DNA of 64,000 nucleotides from Clostridiales bacterium (GTDB lineage: Bacteria > Bacillota > Clostridia > Lachnospirales > Lachnospiraceae): contig JAHABX010000001.1 of assembly GCA_018376135.1 (NCBI GenBank), positions 1-64,000 of the forward strand. The letters run 5' to 3'. The first letter of the stretch is position 1. Every line of letters begins with the position of its first letter. This document shows positions 43,959-52,372 of the stretch, piece by piece. The translations under genes and the position numbers were made by a program. Below the pieces are notes generated by a model. That model did not search any database. It worked only from the letters and a program-made list of their open reading frames with translations, and was not told where the DNA came from.

Positions 43959-44155
43959 AATTCGTTGTAAAAACATTGACTGAGCAGTACGTACTTCAGC
44001 AGCTGAAAGCGAAAAGTCTCAGGGCTTACAGGGAAAAATATCAGCCAGATCTTTCCATACGTACTTCTATGTCTGATTTTCGTATGGAAGAATGGTTAAT
44101 GAATCTGCCCTTATATGCAGTTGGAGAACTTGAAGAGCTGATAAAGAATAAATAA
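43943..44155 (+). pseudogene. C-terminal remnant of a DUF4143-type ATPase
   Basis: A 70-codon open frame without a usable start codon. Its translation contains LKAKSLRAYREKYQP, LSIRTSMSDFRMEEW and LPLYAVGELEELI. In order and spacing this resembles the C-terminal end of AAA_14/DUF4143 proteins (KSL...KYxP...IRxS...PLYAV). The ATPase domain and the rest are missing, with the upstream lipoprotein gene ending inside the fragment. It is therefore read as a decayed piece left by deletion or recombination. Confidence 0.55.
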
Positions 44156-44169
44156 GCGGAGGAAATACA

Positions 44170-44688
44170 ATGAAGAAAGAGATAAAGCTGTATAATGTAA
44201 TGTTTCCTATTTGGTTTTTATGGCTGTTTCCCGAGACCTGGATTTTTGTGCTGCCTGCCAATTTTTTTATTGATCTGCTGGTTCTGGTACTGGTAATGAA
44301 GCATCTGAACATCACGGATATCCGGCGCAGAGCGGGGAAATCCATCCTGAGGGTATGGCTTTTAGGGTTTGCCGCAGATTTTGTGGGCGGATTTTTCATG
44401 CTGCTGGCATCTTTGATGGAATATGACCAAAATACAGCTTTGGGGAACTGGTTATATGAGAACCTGACAAACAGTGTCATGTTTAATCCCTTTGAGAATA
44501 TCGCCGCATTTTTATGGGTGACGGTATGTACACTCCTGTCCGGAGCATTGATCTATCTGTTTAATGTGAAGTTCTGTTTACGGAAGGCGGAGCTTTCCGA
44601 GGAGCACAGAAGGAAGGTCGCACTGGCAATGGCAGTGTTCACAGCGCCATATCTGTTTTATTTTCCGTCCATACTGCTGTACAGATAA
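44170..44688 (+). CDS. Small integral membrane protein, unknown family
   Basis: 172 residues with four predicted membrane segments (about 10-45 as two, 63-85, 110-135, 150-170) and basic loops (DIRRRAGKS, EEHRRKVA). GGAGG lies 8 bases before the ATG. It stands right after the ATPase remnant in the accessory block. No homologous family is recognised. Confidence 0.65.
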   Translation: MKKEIKLYNVMFPIWFLWLFPETWIFVLPANFFIDLLVLVLVMKHLNITDIRRRAGKSILRVWLLGFAADFVGGFFMLLASLMEYDQNTALGNWLYENLTNSVMFNPFENIAAFLWVTVCTLLSGALIYLFNVKFCLRKAELSEEHRRKVALAMAVFTAPYLFYFPSILLYR

Positions 44689-44752
44689 ACAAAATACCAG
44701 AAAGGATTGTTTAGAATGAGTGTAAATATGATTAAACTGCGGAGAGTAAGTG

Positions 44753-45184
44753 ATGTCTGACAGAATCGATTTAAAGGATATGAACCATGTGCCAACTTTG
44801 GAGGAGTTTGCTTCCTGTGTGAGAAATGAATTGTTCGGGGAATTCTGCAAATTTATGCAGAGCACTTACCGGGCAAATGCGAAGATTGAGTTCAGCAGAT
44901 GTTCATGGGAGTATGGATGGAACGTAAAGTTCAAAAAGTCCGGAAGGACTCTGTGTACCCTGTATCCCAGAGAAGGATATTTCACGGCACTGGTGGTTAT
45001 TGGAAAAGGGGAAAAGGAAGCTGCAGAACAGATTCTTCCAGAGCTGCCATCTGTACTTGGGGAAATTTACCATCAGACGGAGGAAGGGAATGGACAGAGG
45101 TGGCTGATGGTGGATCTGGAAGATCAGGATGAGGTCTATGCCGGAGTAAAGCGATTGATCCAGCTTCGGTATGAAAACAGATAG
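44753..45184 (+). CDS. DUF3788 family protein
   Basis: 143 residues, soluble. The pattern PTLEEF, WEYGWNVKFKKSGRTLCTLYPREGYFTALVVIG and a C-terminal DLEDQDEVYAGVKRLIQLR fits DUF3788, a family of unknown function common in gut Firmicutes and resembling YdhG/DUF1801-type domains. ATG 44753 follows GGAGAG; a GTG directly before it is an alternative start. Confidence 0.75.
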   Translation: MSDRIDLKDMNHVPTLEEFASCVRNELFGEFCKFMQSTYRANAKIEFSRCSWEYGWNVKFKKSGRTLCTLYPREGYFTALVVIGKGEKEAAEQILPELPSVLGEIYHQTEEGNGQRWLMVDLEDQDEVYAGVKRLIQLRYENR

Positions 45185-45196
45185 AGAGCAGAGAAT

Positions 45197-45679
45197 ATGA
45201 AGATAAGAACAGCAGATATCAGCGATCTGAAGGAAATTGCCGGTGTGGAGGCATTGTGCTTTCCGGCGGCGGAGGCGGCAGCCGAGGAAGATATTCGGAA
45301 ACGGCTGATGGTCTATCCGAATCATTTCTGGCTTTTGTATGACGAAGACAGGCTGGTCGGATTTGTAGACGGAATGGTAACAGATGAAGCACATTTGAGA
45401 GATGAGATGTACGAACATGCAGAGCTTCATCAGGAAAAGGGACAATGGCAGATGATCTTCGGAGTGAATACGATTCCGAAATACCGAAGACAGGGCTGTG
45501 CGGAAAGACTTCTGAAAAGAGTCATTCAGGATGCGAAAGAACAGGAGCGAAAGGGTCTGGTACTGACCTGTAAGGAAGTGCTGATTCATTATTATGCCAA
45601 ATTTGGATTTGTAAATGAAGGGATATCGGAGTCGGTTCATGGCAACGCTGTATGGTATGAAATGCGGCTGACTTTTTAA
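45197..45679 (+). CDS. GNAT family N-acetyltransferase
   Basis: 160 residues. Acetyl-CoA-binding motif in NTIPKYRRQGCAERLLKRVI (the R/Q-x-x-G-x-A loop), with the acceptor-side C-terminal strand KFGFVNEG. Overall layout resembles the arylalkylamine/RimI-like group. The substrate is unknown. 12 bases after the DUF3788 gene and 16 before a second acetyltransferase. Confidence 0.85.
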   Translation: MKIRTADISDLKEIAGVEALCFPAAEAAAEEDIRKRLMVYPNHFWLLYDEDRLVGFVDGMVTDEAHLRDEMYEHAELHQEKGQWQMIFGVNTIPKYRRQGCAERLLKRVIQDAKEQERKGLVLTCKEVLIHYYAKFGFVNEGISESVHGNAVWYEMRLTF

Positions 45680-45695
45680 AAGGAGGTCGGACAGA

Positions 45696-46466
45696 GTGGT
45701 TTCAAGACTTTATCATACAGAATATGCAGCTCATTTGTTTGATGGCTGGCAGGAGACCATCATCTGGTCCTGTCTTCAGAATGTTATGGGCGCAGTATAT
45801 ACAGATGATCAGGTAAATCCGGGGTCTGCCATGGCAGTTCTGGGAGACTTTTGTTTTTTTGCCGGAGAACCAAAGGAAGAACTGGTTCAATACAAACCGA
45901 AATCATGTAAAAAGGATTTTATCATCATGGTTCCTCAAAGTCCCGGATGGGCAGCACTGGTGGAACAAGGTTATAATGAGCGGGCTAAGAAGGTGACCCG
46001 CTATGCCATGAAAAAGGAACCGGATGTATTTGATACGGAACGACTTCAGAGGCTGACGGAGCTTCCGCCGGGTTACGAACTGCGAATGATGGACGAAGAG
46101 CTTTATTATCAATGTATGAGAGAGGACTGGAGCCGGGATCTGGTCAGCCAGTATGAGGATTATGAGACCTACCAAAAACATGGGCTGGGAGCAGTCGTTT
46201 TGTGGGAAGGGGAGCCTGTATCCGGCGCTTCTTCCTATTCCGGTTATCTGGGAGGGATCGAGATAGAGATCGATACAAAGGAAGCATATCGAAGACAGGG
46301 ACTGGCAGCAGCCTGCGGGGCGAAGCTGATCCTTGCGTGTTTAGAGAGAAATCTGTATCCCAGCTGGGATGCCCATAATCCGGAGTCGGCAGCACTTGCC
46401 CGGAAGCTGGGCTATCATCTGGACGGTCCATATACAGCTTATGAAATATGGGGCTATGAAGAATAA
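45696..46466 (+). CDS. GNAT family acetyltransferase, GNAT_acetyltran-like
   Basis: 256 residues. The C-terminal half holds the acetyl-CoA motif EAYRRQGLAAACGAKLILACLE and WDAHNPESAALARKLGYHL; the N-terminal 120 residues form the extra domain found in the two-part PF12746-type proteins. GTG start with AGGAGG 9 bases upstream. Substrate unknown; it probably acts on a small molecule. Confidence 0.85.
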   Translation: MVSRLYHTEYAAHLFDGWQETIIWSCLQNVMGAVYTDDQVNPGSAMAVLGDFCFFAGEPKEELVQYKPKSCKKDFIIMVPQSPGWAALVEQGYNERAKKVTRYAMKKEPDVFDTERLQRLTELPPGYELRMMDEELYYQCMREDWSRDLVSQYEDYETYQKHGLGAVVLWEGEPVSGASSYSGYLGGIEIEIDTKEAYRRQGLAAACGAKLILACLERNLYPSWDAHNPESAALARKLGYHLDGPYTAYEIWGYEE

Positions 46467-46491
46467 GACGAAAAAAGAGAGCGGAGGAAAT

Positions 46492-47022
46492 ATGCGGAAA
46501 ACGGTTTTATTTATTGCAATGAGCCTTGATGGATATATTGCCGGCAGTGACGGAAATGTAGACTGGCTGGCAGGGCAGGAAGCAGACCAGGATGATATGG
46601 AGAGCTATGAAGAATTTATCCGTGATATCAGTACCGTTATTATGGGATGGAATACCTATCACCAGATAACAACGGAATTATCTCCGGAAAATTGGATGTA
46701 CAGCGGATTGGAGAGCTATGTGGTTACGCACAGAAATCTGCCGCCTACGGAGGAGATCCGGTTTACAAAGGAAAAAGTGTGTGATCTGGTCAGGCGTCTT
46801 CGGCAGGAAGAGGGACAGGGCATCTGGATCTGCGGAGGGGCAGATGTGGTACAGCAGCTTGTAAAGGAGGATCTGATAGACCAGTATTATATCTCGGCCA
46901 TTCCGACTCTGCTGGGCGGCGGGATCCGTCTGTTCGGTGAATCAAATCGGGAGTTGAAGCTGAAGCTGACAGGGACGAAGAGTTACAATGGAATCACAGA
47001 TCTGATCTATGAAAGAAGATAA
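46492..47022 (+). CDS. Dihydrofolate reductase-like / RibD C-terminal domain protein
   Basis: 176 residues. N-terminal LFIAMSLDGYIAGSDGNVDWL and central STVIMGWNTYHQI, then IWICGGADVVQQLVKEDLIDQYYISAIPTLLGGGIRLF, are typical of the stand-alone RibD_C/YwjB-type reductases. NADPH-dependent activity is assumed, but the physiological substrate is unknown; it is not the main folate enzyme by sequence. GGAGGAA lies just before the ATG. Confidence 0.85.
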   Translation: MRKTVLFIAMSLDGYIAGSDGNVDWLAGQEADQDDMESYEEFIRDISTVIMGWNTYHQITTELSPENWMYSGLESYVVTHRNLPPTEEIRFTKEKVCDLVRRLRQEEGQGIWICGGADVVQQLVKEDLIDQYYISAIPTLLGGGIRLFGESNRELKLKLTGTKSYNGITDLIYERR

Positions 47023-47026
47023 AGAA

Positions 47027-47737
47027 ATGAAAAATCGGTTTATACAATCTATTCATATCGACTGGAACATGATTGCCGAATATTCTTATCTCCGAGATAT
47101 TGAGGCACTGATCCATCTGACAGAGTTGCATTTCCAGAACAATATAACTTTTTTTGTTGGAGAAAATGGAACTGGGAAATCAACACTTCTGGAAGGAATT
47201 GCAGCTGCGTATGGATTTAATCCGGAGGGAGGAACCAGAAATTATCAGTTCAGTACCTATGAAGAGATATCGGAGCTGGGAAAGGCAATTCGTCTTACAA
47301 AGGGGTTTAAACGTCCTTGTGGAAGCTATTTTTTTCGGGCGGAAAGTTTTTTCAATGTTGCAACGAAGGCAGTAGAGTATGAAAGTCAATATGGCATCCG
47401 TGGACTTCATGAACAGTCTCATGGAGAAAGCTTTCTTTCGTTTTTTCAGACCTTTCAGGGGGAAGGGCTTTATTTGATGGATGAGCCGGAGGCTGCACTG
47501 TCGCCTCAAAGACAGCTCACACTTTTTATTCAGATTGCAAAGATGGCAGAACAGGGTTCACAGTTTCTGATTGCAACTCATTCCCCCATTCTGCTTGGGA
47601 TTCCCGGAGCCGAGATTTTGTCCTTTGATGAAGGAGAGCTTTGTCTGTGTAGTTATGAAGAAACACAAAGCTATCAGGTAATGGAGATGTTTATAAATTA
47701 CAGAGATACGTTTATCAGCCATTTGCTGGAAGAATAA
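47027..47737 (+). CDS. SMC/ABC-like ATPase (COG3910 type)
   Basis: 236 residues. Walker A FVGENGTGKSTLLEG, signature-like SHGESFLSF, Walker B LYLMDEPEAALSPQRQL and the His switch IATHSPIL are all present, with no membrane segment, so it is a soluble ATPase of the RecF/SMC class, not a transporter. ATG 47027 is preferred; an in-frame ATG at 47009 overlaps the preceding gene. Its role is unknown; single-gene ATPases of this kind occur in defence and stress loci. Confidence 0.8.
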   Translation: MKNRFIQSIHIDWNMIAEYSYLRDIEALIHLTELHFQNNITFFVGENGTGKSTLLEGIAAAYGFNPEGGTRNYQFSTYEEISELGKAIRLTKGFKRPCGSYFFRAESFFNVATKAVEYESQYGIRGLHEQSHGESFLSFFQTFQGEGLYLMDEPEAALSPQRQLTLFIQIAKMAEQGSQFLIATHSPILLGIPGAEILSFDEGELCLCSYEETQSYQVMEMFINYRDTFISHLLEE

Positions 47738-47764
47738 CAGAACGAAAAATACATAGAGGTTATT

Positions 47765-49078
47765 ATGGTAAAATCAAATTGCTTCAGGGAATTTGTGAAA
47801 TATGCTTCCCTGAATGTTCTTGGAATGATCGGGTTATCCTGCTATATTCTGGCGGATACCTTTTTTGTTGCAAAGGGATTAGGTGCAAATGGGCTGACCG
47901 CCCTGAATCTGGCAATCCCTGTCTACAGCTTTATACATGGAAGCGGTCTTATGATTGGAATGGGCGGAGGAACCAGATATTCCATTCAGAAGCATCAGGG
48001 GAATCAAAAGGCGACTGACAGAATCTTTACGCATGCAGTGTATTTGGCTGTTATTTTTGCGGTCTTTTTTGTGACAGCCGGCATTTTCTTTTCCGGAGCT
48101 CTTGCCACACTGTCAGGTGCGGATGAACATGTGTTTTCTATGACAAAAACATATATGCAGGTGATTCTGTTGTTCTCACCTGCATTTTTGATGAACAATG
48201 TGCTGTTGTGTTTTGTGCGCAATGACGGAGCGCCCCAGCTTTCTATGGCAGCCATGCTTGGAGGCAGTATGTCTAACATCATATTGGATTATGTGTTTAT
48301 ATTTCCCTGTAACATGGGAATCTTTGGAGCGGTGTTCGCAACCGGTCTGGCTCCGGTTATCAGTATGATGATTTTATCACCGTATTTTATCAGAAGAAAA
48401 AATGGGTTTCATTTCTCCATATGCCGGTACAGCGGGAAATTATCTGCGAATATCTTTTCGAGCGGAATACCGTCTCTCATAACAGAAGTGTCCTCCGGTG
48501 TTGTGATCATCATATTTAATGCCATGATACTGTCCATGGAAGGAAATACCGGTGTTGCGGCATACGGTGTCATTGCGAATCTTTCTCTTGTGGTGGCTGC
48601 TGTCTATACGGGAATCGCACAGGGGATTCAGCCGGTGATCAGCAGCAGTTTTGGCGCGGGCGATCAAAAGGATGTGCAGAGTGTTCTAAGGTATGCGCTT
48701 ACTGCTATGCTGATCATATCCGGACTTATTTATACAGGGGTGTATCTGGGGGCATCTCCCATTGCTGCCATATTTAACAGTGAGCGGAATGCACTTTTAC
48801 AGGAGATTGCGGTGCAGGGCTTAAAGTTGTATTTTATCGCCTGCCCGTTTGTAGGGTTTAATGTGATTATTTCAGTTTACTTTACTTCTACAGAGTATGC
48901 GGTCCCGGCACATATGATCTCTCTTCTTCGGGGCTTTTTTGTGATTATTCCAATGGCATTTCTTCTGGCAGGTATGGCAGGCATGACAGGAATCTGGTGT
49001 GCTTTTCCGGCGACAGAAGGGGTGGTCATGATCGTGGGAATGGTATTCTATATGAGATCATATTTTTCACGATCCTGA
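47765..49078 (+). CDS. MATE family efflux transporter
   Basis: 437 residues, 12 membrane segments in two halves. LSCYILADTFFVAKGLGANGLTALNLAIPVYSF near the start is the usual MATE entry (here with Cys-Tyr in place of the more common Val-Asp-xx-F). Exports cationic drugs or metabolites with Na+ or H+. Its 3' end overlaps the convergent trxB by 12 bases with no visible terminator between. Confidence 0.9.
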   Translation: MVKSNCFREFVKYASLNVLGMIGLSCYILADTFFVAKGLGANGLTALNLAIPVYSFIHGSGLMIGMGGGTRYSIQKHQGNQKATDRIFTHAVYLAVIFAVFFVTAGIFFSGALATLSGADEHVFSMTKTYMQVILLFSPAFLMNNVLLCFVRNDGAPQLSMAAMLGGSMSNIILDYVFIFPCNMGIFGAVFATGLAPVISMMILSPYFIRRKNGFHFSICRYSGKLSANIFSSGIPSLITEVSSGVVIIIFNAMILSMEGNTGVAAYGVIANLSLVVAAVYTGIAQGIQPVISSSFGAGDQKDVQSVLRYALTAMLIISGLIYTGVYLGASPIAAIFNSERNALLQEIAVQGLKLYFIACPFVGFNVIISVYFTSTEYAVPAHMISLLRGFFVIIPMAFLLAGMAGMTGIWCAFPATEGVVMIVGMVFYMRSYFSRS

Positions 49079-49996
49079 CTGATCAGCCAGATATTCCTCC
49101 GCATAATGAACGGCAGTGGCACCGTCAGCGACCGCGGTCACGATCTGGCGGAGCATCTTGGTGCGTACATCACCCACCGCGAAGACTCCGGGGATACTGG
49201 TCCGGGTGGACTCGTCTGCCACCACATAGCCTGCCGGATCAAGCGTGAGCTGGTCTTTTACCAGCTCCGTGGAGGGTTTTCTTCCGACGCTGATGAAGAT
49301 ACCGTCGCAGCTTTGGGTGGTCTCTTCCCCGGTCAGCGTGTCTTCCAGCCGGACTCCGGTCAGCTTTTCCTCATGCAGAAGCCCGGTTACTGTGCTGTTC
49401 CAGCGGAATTCCACATTTTCTGCTTTCATCAGAGGATCGTGATAGACTCGGGTTGCCCGGAGAGTGTCTCTGCGGTGTACAAGGATGACTTTTTCGCAGA
49501 TGCGGGAGAGTGCCAGTGCGTCTGCCGCTGCGGAGTTCCCGCCGCCAACCACAACAACGGTTTTGCCTTTGTAGAACATACCGTCGCAGGCAGCGCAGTA
49601 GTTCACACCCTTTCCTGTCAGTTCTCTTTCTTTTGGAATCCCCAGCTCTCTTGGCACTGCGCCCGTGGAGAGGATGACCGTCCGTCCATAGAAGGTTCCT
49701 TCACTTGTTTCCACAACTTTGACAGGACCGGACAGATTCACAGAGAGAACCTCTGCCAGCTCGGTTCTGGCTCCGAAGCGTTCTGCTCCTGCCTGCATGC
49801 TTTCTCCAAGGGTAAAGCCGTCAATGCCTTCCGGAAAGCCCGGATAGTTATCGATCTGTGCGGTCAGCGCCATCTGCCCTCCGGCAGACAGTTTTTCCAG
49901 AAGGATGGTATCCAGACCTGCCCGGGCACTGTAAAGGGCTGCGGTGTATCCGCCGGGACCTCCTCCAATGATAATCACATCATACGTATGTTTCAT
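49067..49996 (-). CDS. trxB: Thioredoxin reductase
   Basis: 309 residues. FAD site IIIGGGPGGYTAALYSARAG, redox-active CAACDG, NAD(P) site VVGGGNSAAADALALS, and the closing GVFAVGDVRTKMLRQIVTAVADGATA. Reduces the thioredoxin encoded just upstream with NAD(P)H. It begins 10 bases after the trxA stop in the same minus-strand operon. Confidence 0.96.
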   Translation of the reverse strand: MKHTYDVIIIGGGPGGYTAALYSARAGLDTILLEKLSAGGQMALTAQIDNYPGFPEGIDGFTLGESMQAGAERFGARTELAEVLSVNLSGPVKVVETSEGTFYGRTVILSTGAVPRELGIPKERELTGKGVNYCAACDGMFYKGKTVVVVGGGNSAAADALALSRICEKVILVHRRDTLRATRVYHDPLMKAENVEFRWNSTVTGLLHEEKLTGVRLEDTLTGEETTQSCDGIFISVGRKPSTELVKDQLTLDPAGYVVADESTRTSIPGVFAVGDVRTKMLRQIVTAVADGATAVHYAEEYLADQSGS

Positions 49997-50006
49997 AATG
50001 GTCTCC

Positions 50007-50333
50007 TCATTTGTTCAGATGCTGATTGATAAATGCTTCTATTTTTGCTTTGGAATCCGGTGCGGTAATGAAATCAACAGCCTGTCCGTCCTTATAAAGG
50101 ATCAGGGTGGGAATGACTTCGATATGCTCACGTTCTGCAAGCTCCGGGACCTCATCAATGTTAAGCTTTCCGCTTACAAGTGTATCTGCGTACTGCTCTG
50201 CGATCTTATCGAAGGCGGGAGCAATGCGGCGGCAGTAGACGCACCATGGTGCCCAGAATTCCACCAGAACAGGCTTATTCCCTTCTGATACATGTTTCCT
50301 AAAAAGTTCTTTGTTTAAATTTACAGCAGACAT
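50007..50333 (-). CDS. trxA: Thioredoxin with CVYC active site
   Basis: 108 residues. Thioredoxin fold with active site WAPWCVYCRRIAP, where the standard protein has CGPC. The cis-Pro segment VIPTLILYKDG is normal. The Val-Tyr pair in the loop would be expected to shift the redox potential and partner choice. With trxB downstream it forms a complete disulfide-reduction pair. The start codon follows AAGGAGCAG. Confidence 0.93.
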   Translation of the reverse strand: MSAVNLNKELFRKHVSEGNKPVLVEFWAPWCVYCRRIAPAFDKIAEQYADTLVSGKLNIDEVPELAEREHIEVIPTLILYKDGQAVDFITAPDSKAKIEAFINQHLNK

Positions 50334-50391
50334 AATTCACTGCTCCTTTCCTTTGTTTTTCTTAAGTATATACAGTTTGTCGAAGATTATC

Positions 50392-50460
50392 TGTGATTAT
50401 GTCACAAACTTTGTTTTGGGCATTCTTATCTGGACAATTGATATGGTTCTATATTAGAAT
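50392..50460 (+). promoter_or_regulatory. Promoter region of the speD-like operon
   Basis: TGGACA at 50431-50436, 18-base spacer, TAGAAT at 50455-50460, about 30 bases before the start codon. Upstream at 50392-50406 lies the inverted repeat TGTGA-TTATG-TCACA, midway between trxA and speD. It may be a site for a regulator of either divergent transcript. Confidence 0.5.
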
Positions 50461-50491
50461 GATAAGAAGGAAATTGAAAGGAGAGGTCAGA

Positions 50492-50836
50492 ATGGCAGGT
50501 CAGTTGTTTGTGGACTTATACGGCTGTGACCGTGAGGTCATTGATGATCTGGAGAAGATCCGTCAGATCGCACACCATGCCATCCGTCAGATCCATGCCG
50601 ATATTGTAGAGGAGTGCAGCCATCGGTTTACTCCGGTTGGGATTACCTATATTGCGGTGATTACCACGTCGCATTTTTCAATTCATACATGGCCTGAGTA
50701 TGGCTATGCAGCAGTGGATATTTTTTCCTGTGATGAAAGCGTGCCGGATGAGATAGCGGCAAGCCTGATGGAAGCATTCGGAGCGCAGGAACAGAAAGTC
50801 AGCCGATTCGAGAGAGAGATCAGAGGGAGGGTTTAG
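50492..50836 (+). CDS. speD: S-adenosylmethionine decarboxylase homologue (SpeD-like pyruvoyl enzyme)
   Basis: 114 residues, the size of class 1B AdoMetDC. Ser60, His65 and Cys80 (ITTSHFSIHTWPE...DIFSC) keep the spacing of the self-cleaving Ser63/His68/Cys83 set of Thermotoga, so a pyruvoyl group can form. The residue before the serine, Glu in classical enzymes, is Thr59. Some SpeD homologues have been shown to decarboxylate arginine or ornithine instead, so the substrate is open. ATG 50492 follows GGAGAGG. It heads a four-gene unit ending in a spermidine-synthase-like enzyme. Confidence 0.85.
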   Translation: MAGQLFVDLYGCDREVIDDLEKIRQIAHHAIRQIHADIVEECSHRFTPVGITYIAVITTSHFSIHTWPEYGYAAVDIFSCDESVPDEIAASLMEAFGAQEQKVSRFEREIRGRV

Positions 50837-50838
50837 CT

Positions 50839-51912
50839 TTGGAATATGCAGTAGGAAATGTCCTGCGGGTGGACGGAGACATCTGTCAGGTTATTGGCAG
50901 GATACAGTACAGGAATCTGGATGATAACTGCCGATGGGATGAATACCGGCTCCGGCAGAAGAGCAGCGGAAGAGAGCTGTGGCTCAGTTATGATGATGCC
51001 TACAATGAGTATTCCCTGTCCTGGGTGACTGGTAAGGTATCCAAGGAGGGCTATCACGAAGTAGATCGGGGAACCGAGGAGGTTCTGGGGGTCTGGGGAA
51101 AGGTGGACGTAGAGGTTGGAGACCGGGCTGCCTTTTATGAATATGAAGACAGCACAGAGGAGAAGATCATCTCTGTAGAGGTCTGGGACGACGGAGAAGA
51201 GACATCCTGCGGATATTATCTGGACTGGGATGAGGTAAGTCTCTGCCGGGAGCCGGATGGCTCCGCAGCTACCGCTTCTTCGGAAGCTGCCATCACAAAA
51301 CTGGTTTCTTTGTTTGTCGGAATGATCGCTTTCATTGTCATAGGAGCTGTTTTTCTTACGAAGCTTTCAGGGGGAAAGGACATTGCAGATTACCTGAAGG
51401 AGAATACGGCTGCCTACACCTATGTGACGTCTATTACCGGGAACAACAAAGAGAAAGCAGATGTATACCGTTCGGCATATGATCTGGATACTACGGTCCG
51501 GGATATCCTTGACGGGATCGAAGGGCAGACAGAGGATGTACAGCAGAATACAGAGGATGGAGACAACAGTGTGGGGATCCTGACAGAAAAGGAATACTGT
51601 CTGGTATATGAATCTGAAGAGAACGAGATCCTGGTACAGATCTGCACCCGTAAATATGCATATACCACGGACAGCACGCCCTATCATGCGCGGACACACA
51701 CCGGACATTATTTCAGACGGTACTATTATACCAGAGGATATGCAGGCGATATGGGAAGCTTTGGAAACTATACGTCTCCGTACAGCAGCTTTGATGACGG
51801 CACCATCGACGATATATCTTCAGATCCTTACAATACCTATTCATCCAGTGTAAGACAGTCCAGTATCAATAACCGAACCTCTTCAGGCGGAGGCATCAGC
51901 AGCGGTAAATAA
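50839..51912 (+). CDS. DUF4178 membrane protein
   Basis: 357 residues. The N-terminal DUF4178-like beta-rich domain (about 1-140, with WDEYRL, LWLSYDDAYNEYSLSW and FYEYED) is followed by one membrane segment (about 152-174, LVSLFVGMIAFIVIGAVFL). The second half is extracytoplasmic and ends in a Ser/Thr/Tyr-rich low-complexity tail. TTG start at 50839, 8 bases after GGGAGG and 2 bases after the speD stop. DUF4178 genes recur beside SpeD, DUF350 and aminopropyltransferase-like genes; the biochemical role is unknown. Confidence 0.8.
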   Translation: MEYAVGNVLRVDGDICQVIGRIQYRNLDDNCRWDEYRLRQKSSGRELWLSYDDAYNEYSLSWVTGKVSKEGYHEVDRGTEEVLGVWGKVDVEVGDRAAFYEYEDSTEEKIISVEVWDDGEETSCGYYLDWDEVSLCREPDGSAATASSEAAITKLVSLFVGMIAFIVIGAVFLTKLSGGKDIADYLKENTAAYTYVTSITGNNKEKADVYRSAYDLDTTVRDILDGIEGQTEDVQQNTEDGDNSVGILTEKEYCLVYESEENEILVQICTRKYAYTTDSTPYHARTHTGHYFRRYYYTRGYAGDMGSFGNYTSPYSSFDDGTIDDISSDPYNTYSSSVRQSSINNRTSSGGGISSGK

Positions 51913-51931
51913 TAAAAAGGGAGAGAAAAAA

Positions 51932-52372
51932 ATGGAAAAAACAGGATTATTAATAGAAATCGTAAATGTAGCTGTTTATTCAATGCTTGGCATCGCACTT
52001 ATGATGCTTGGAAATTATCTGATCGACCTGATCGTGCCCTGTCATTTCCCGACAGAGATCCGGAAAGGGAATCAGGCAGTAGGCTGGCTGAGCGCCGGAT
52101 CTTTTATCGGAATCGGTATGATTCTGCGTACGGCGATCATGTCTCCGGCAGTACAGGAAGCAGAGGCATCTCTTGCAGTCGGCATCCTTGACAGTGCGGT
52201 ATATTTTGTGCTGGGCATACTGTTTTTCATGCTTGGTTATCTGGCGATCCTTCTTATGAACAAGAGATACAATCTGAATGAGGAGATCGGCAGAGGCAAT
52301 GTTGCTGCCGGAATCATGGTATTCGGTATCTTTGTCGGTCTTGCTCTTGTCATCAGCGGAGTGATCAGCTGA
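51932..52372 (+). CDS. DUF350 (YjfL-like) membrane protein
   Basis: 146 residues forming four membrane segments as two repeats (LGIALMMLGNYLIDLI... and LGILFFMLGYLAILLM...), each followed by an amphipathic stretch with RKGNQAVGWLSAGSFIGIGMIL or GRGNVAAGIMVFGIFVGLALVI. The internal duplication is characteristic of DUF350/UPF0719. It lies 19 bases after the DUF4178 gene and its TGA overlaps the next ATG by one base. Confidence 0.85.
   Translation: MEKTGLLIEIVNVAVYSMLGIALMMLGNYLIDLIVPCHFPTEIRKGNQAVGWLSAGSFIGIGMILRTAIMSPAVQEAEASLAVGILDSAVYFVLGILFFMLGYLAILLMNKRYNLNEEIGRGNVAAGIMVFGIFVGLALVISGVIS

Noticed and set aside
43943..44155. An intact small gene between the lipoprotein and the membrane-protein gene
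   Set aside because: The frame lacks a start codon with a ribosome-binding site and starts inside the previous gene; treated as a remnant.
41700..49080. A prophage or integrative element covering the accessory block
   Set aside because: No integrase, transposase, conjugation or phage structural gene and no flanking repeats were found.
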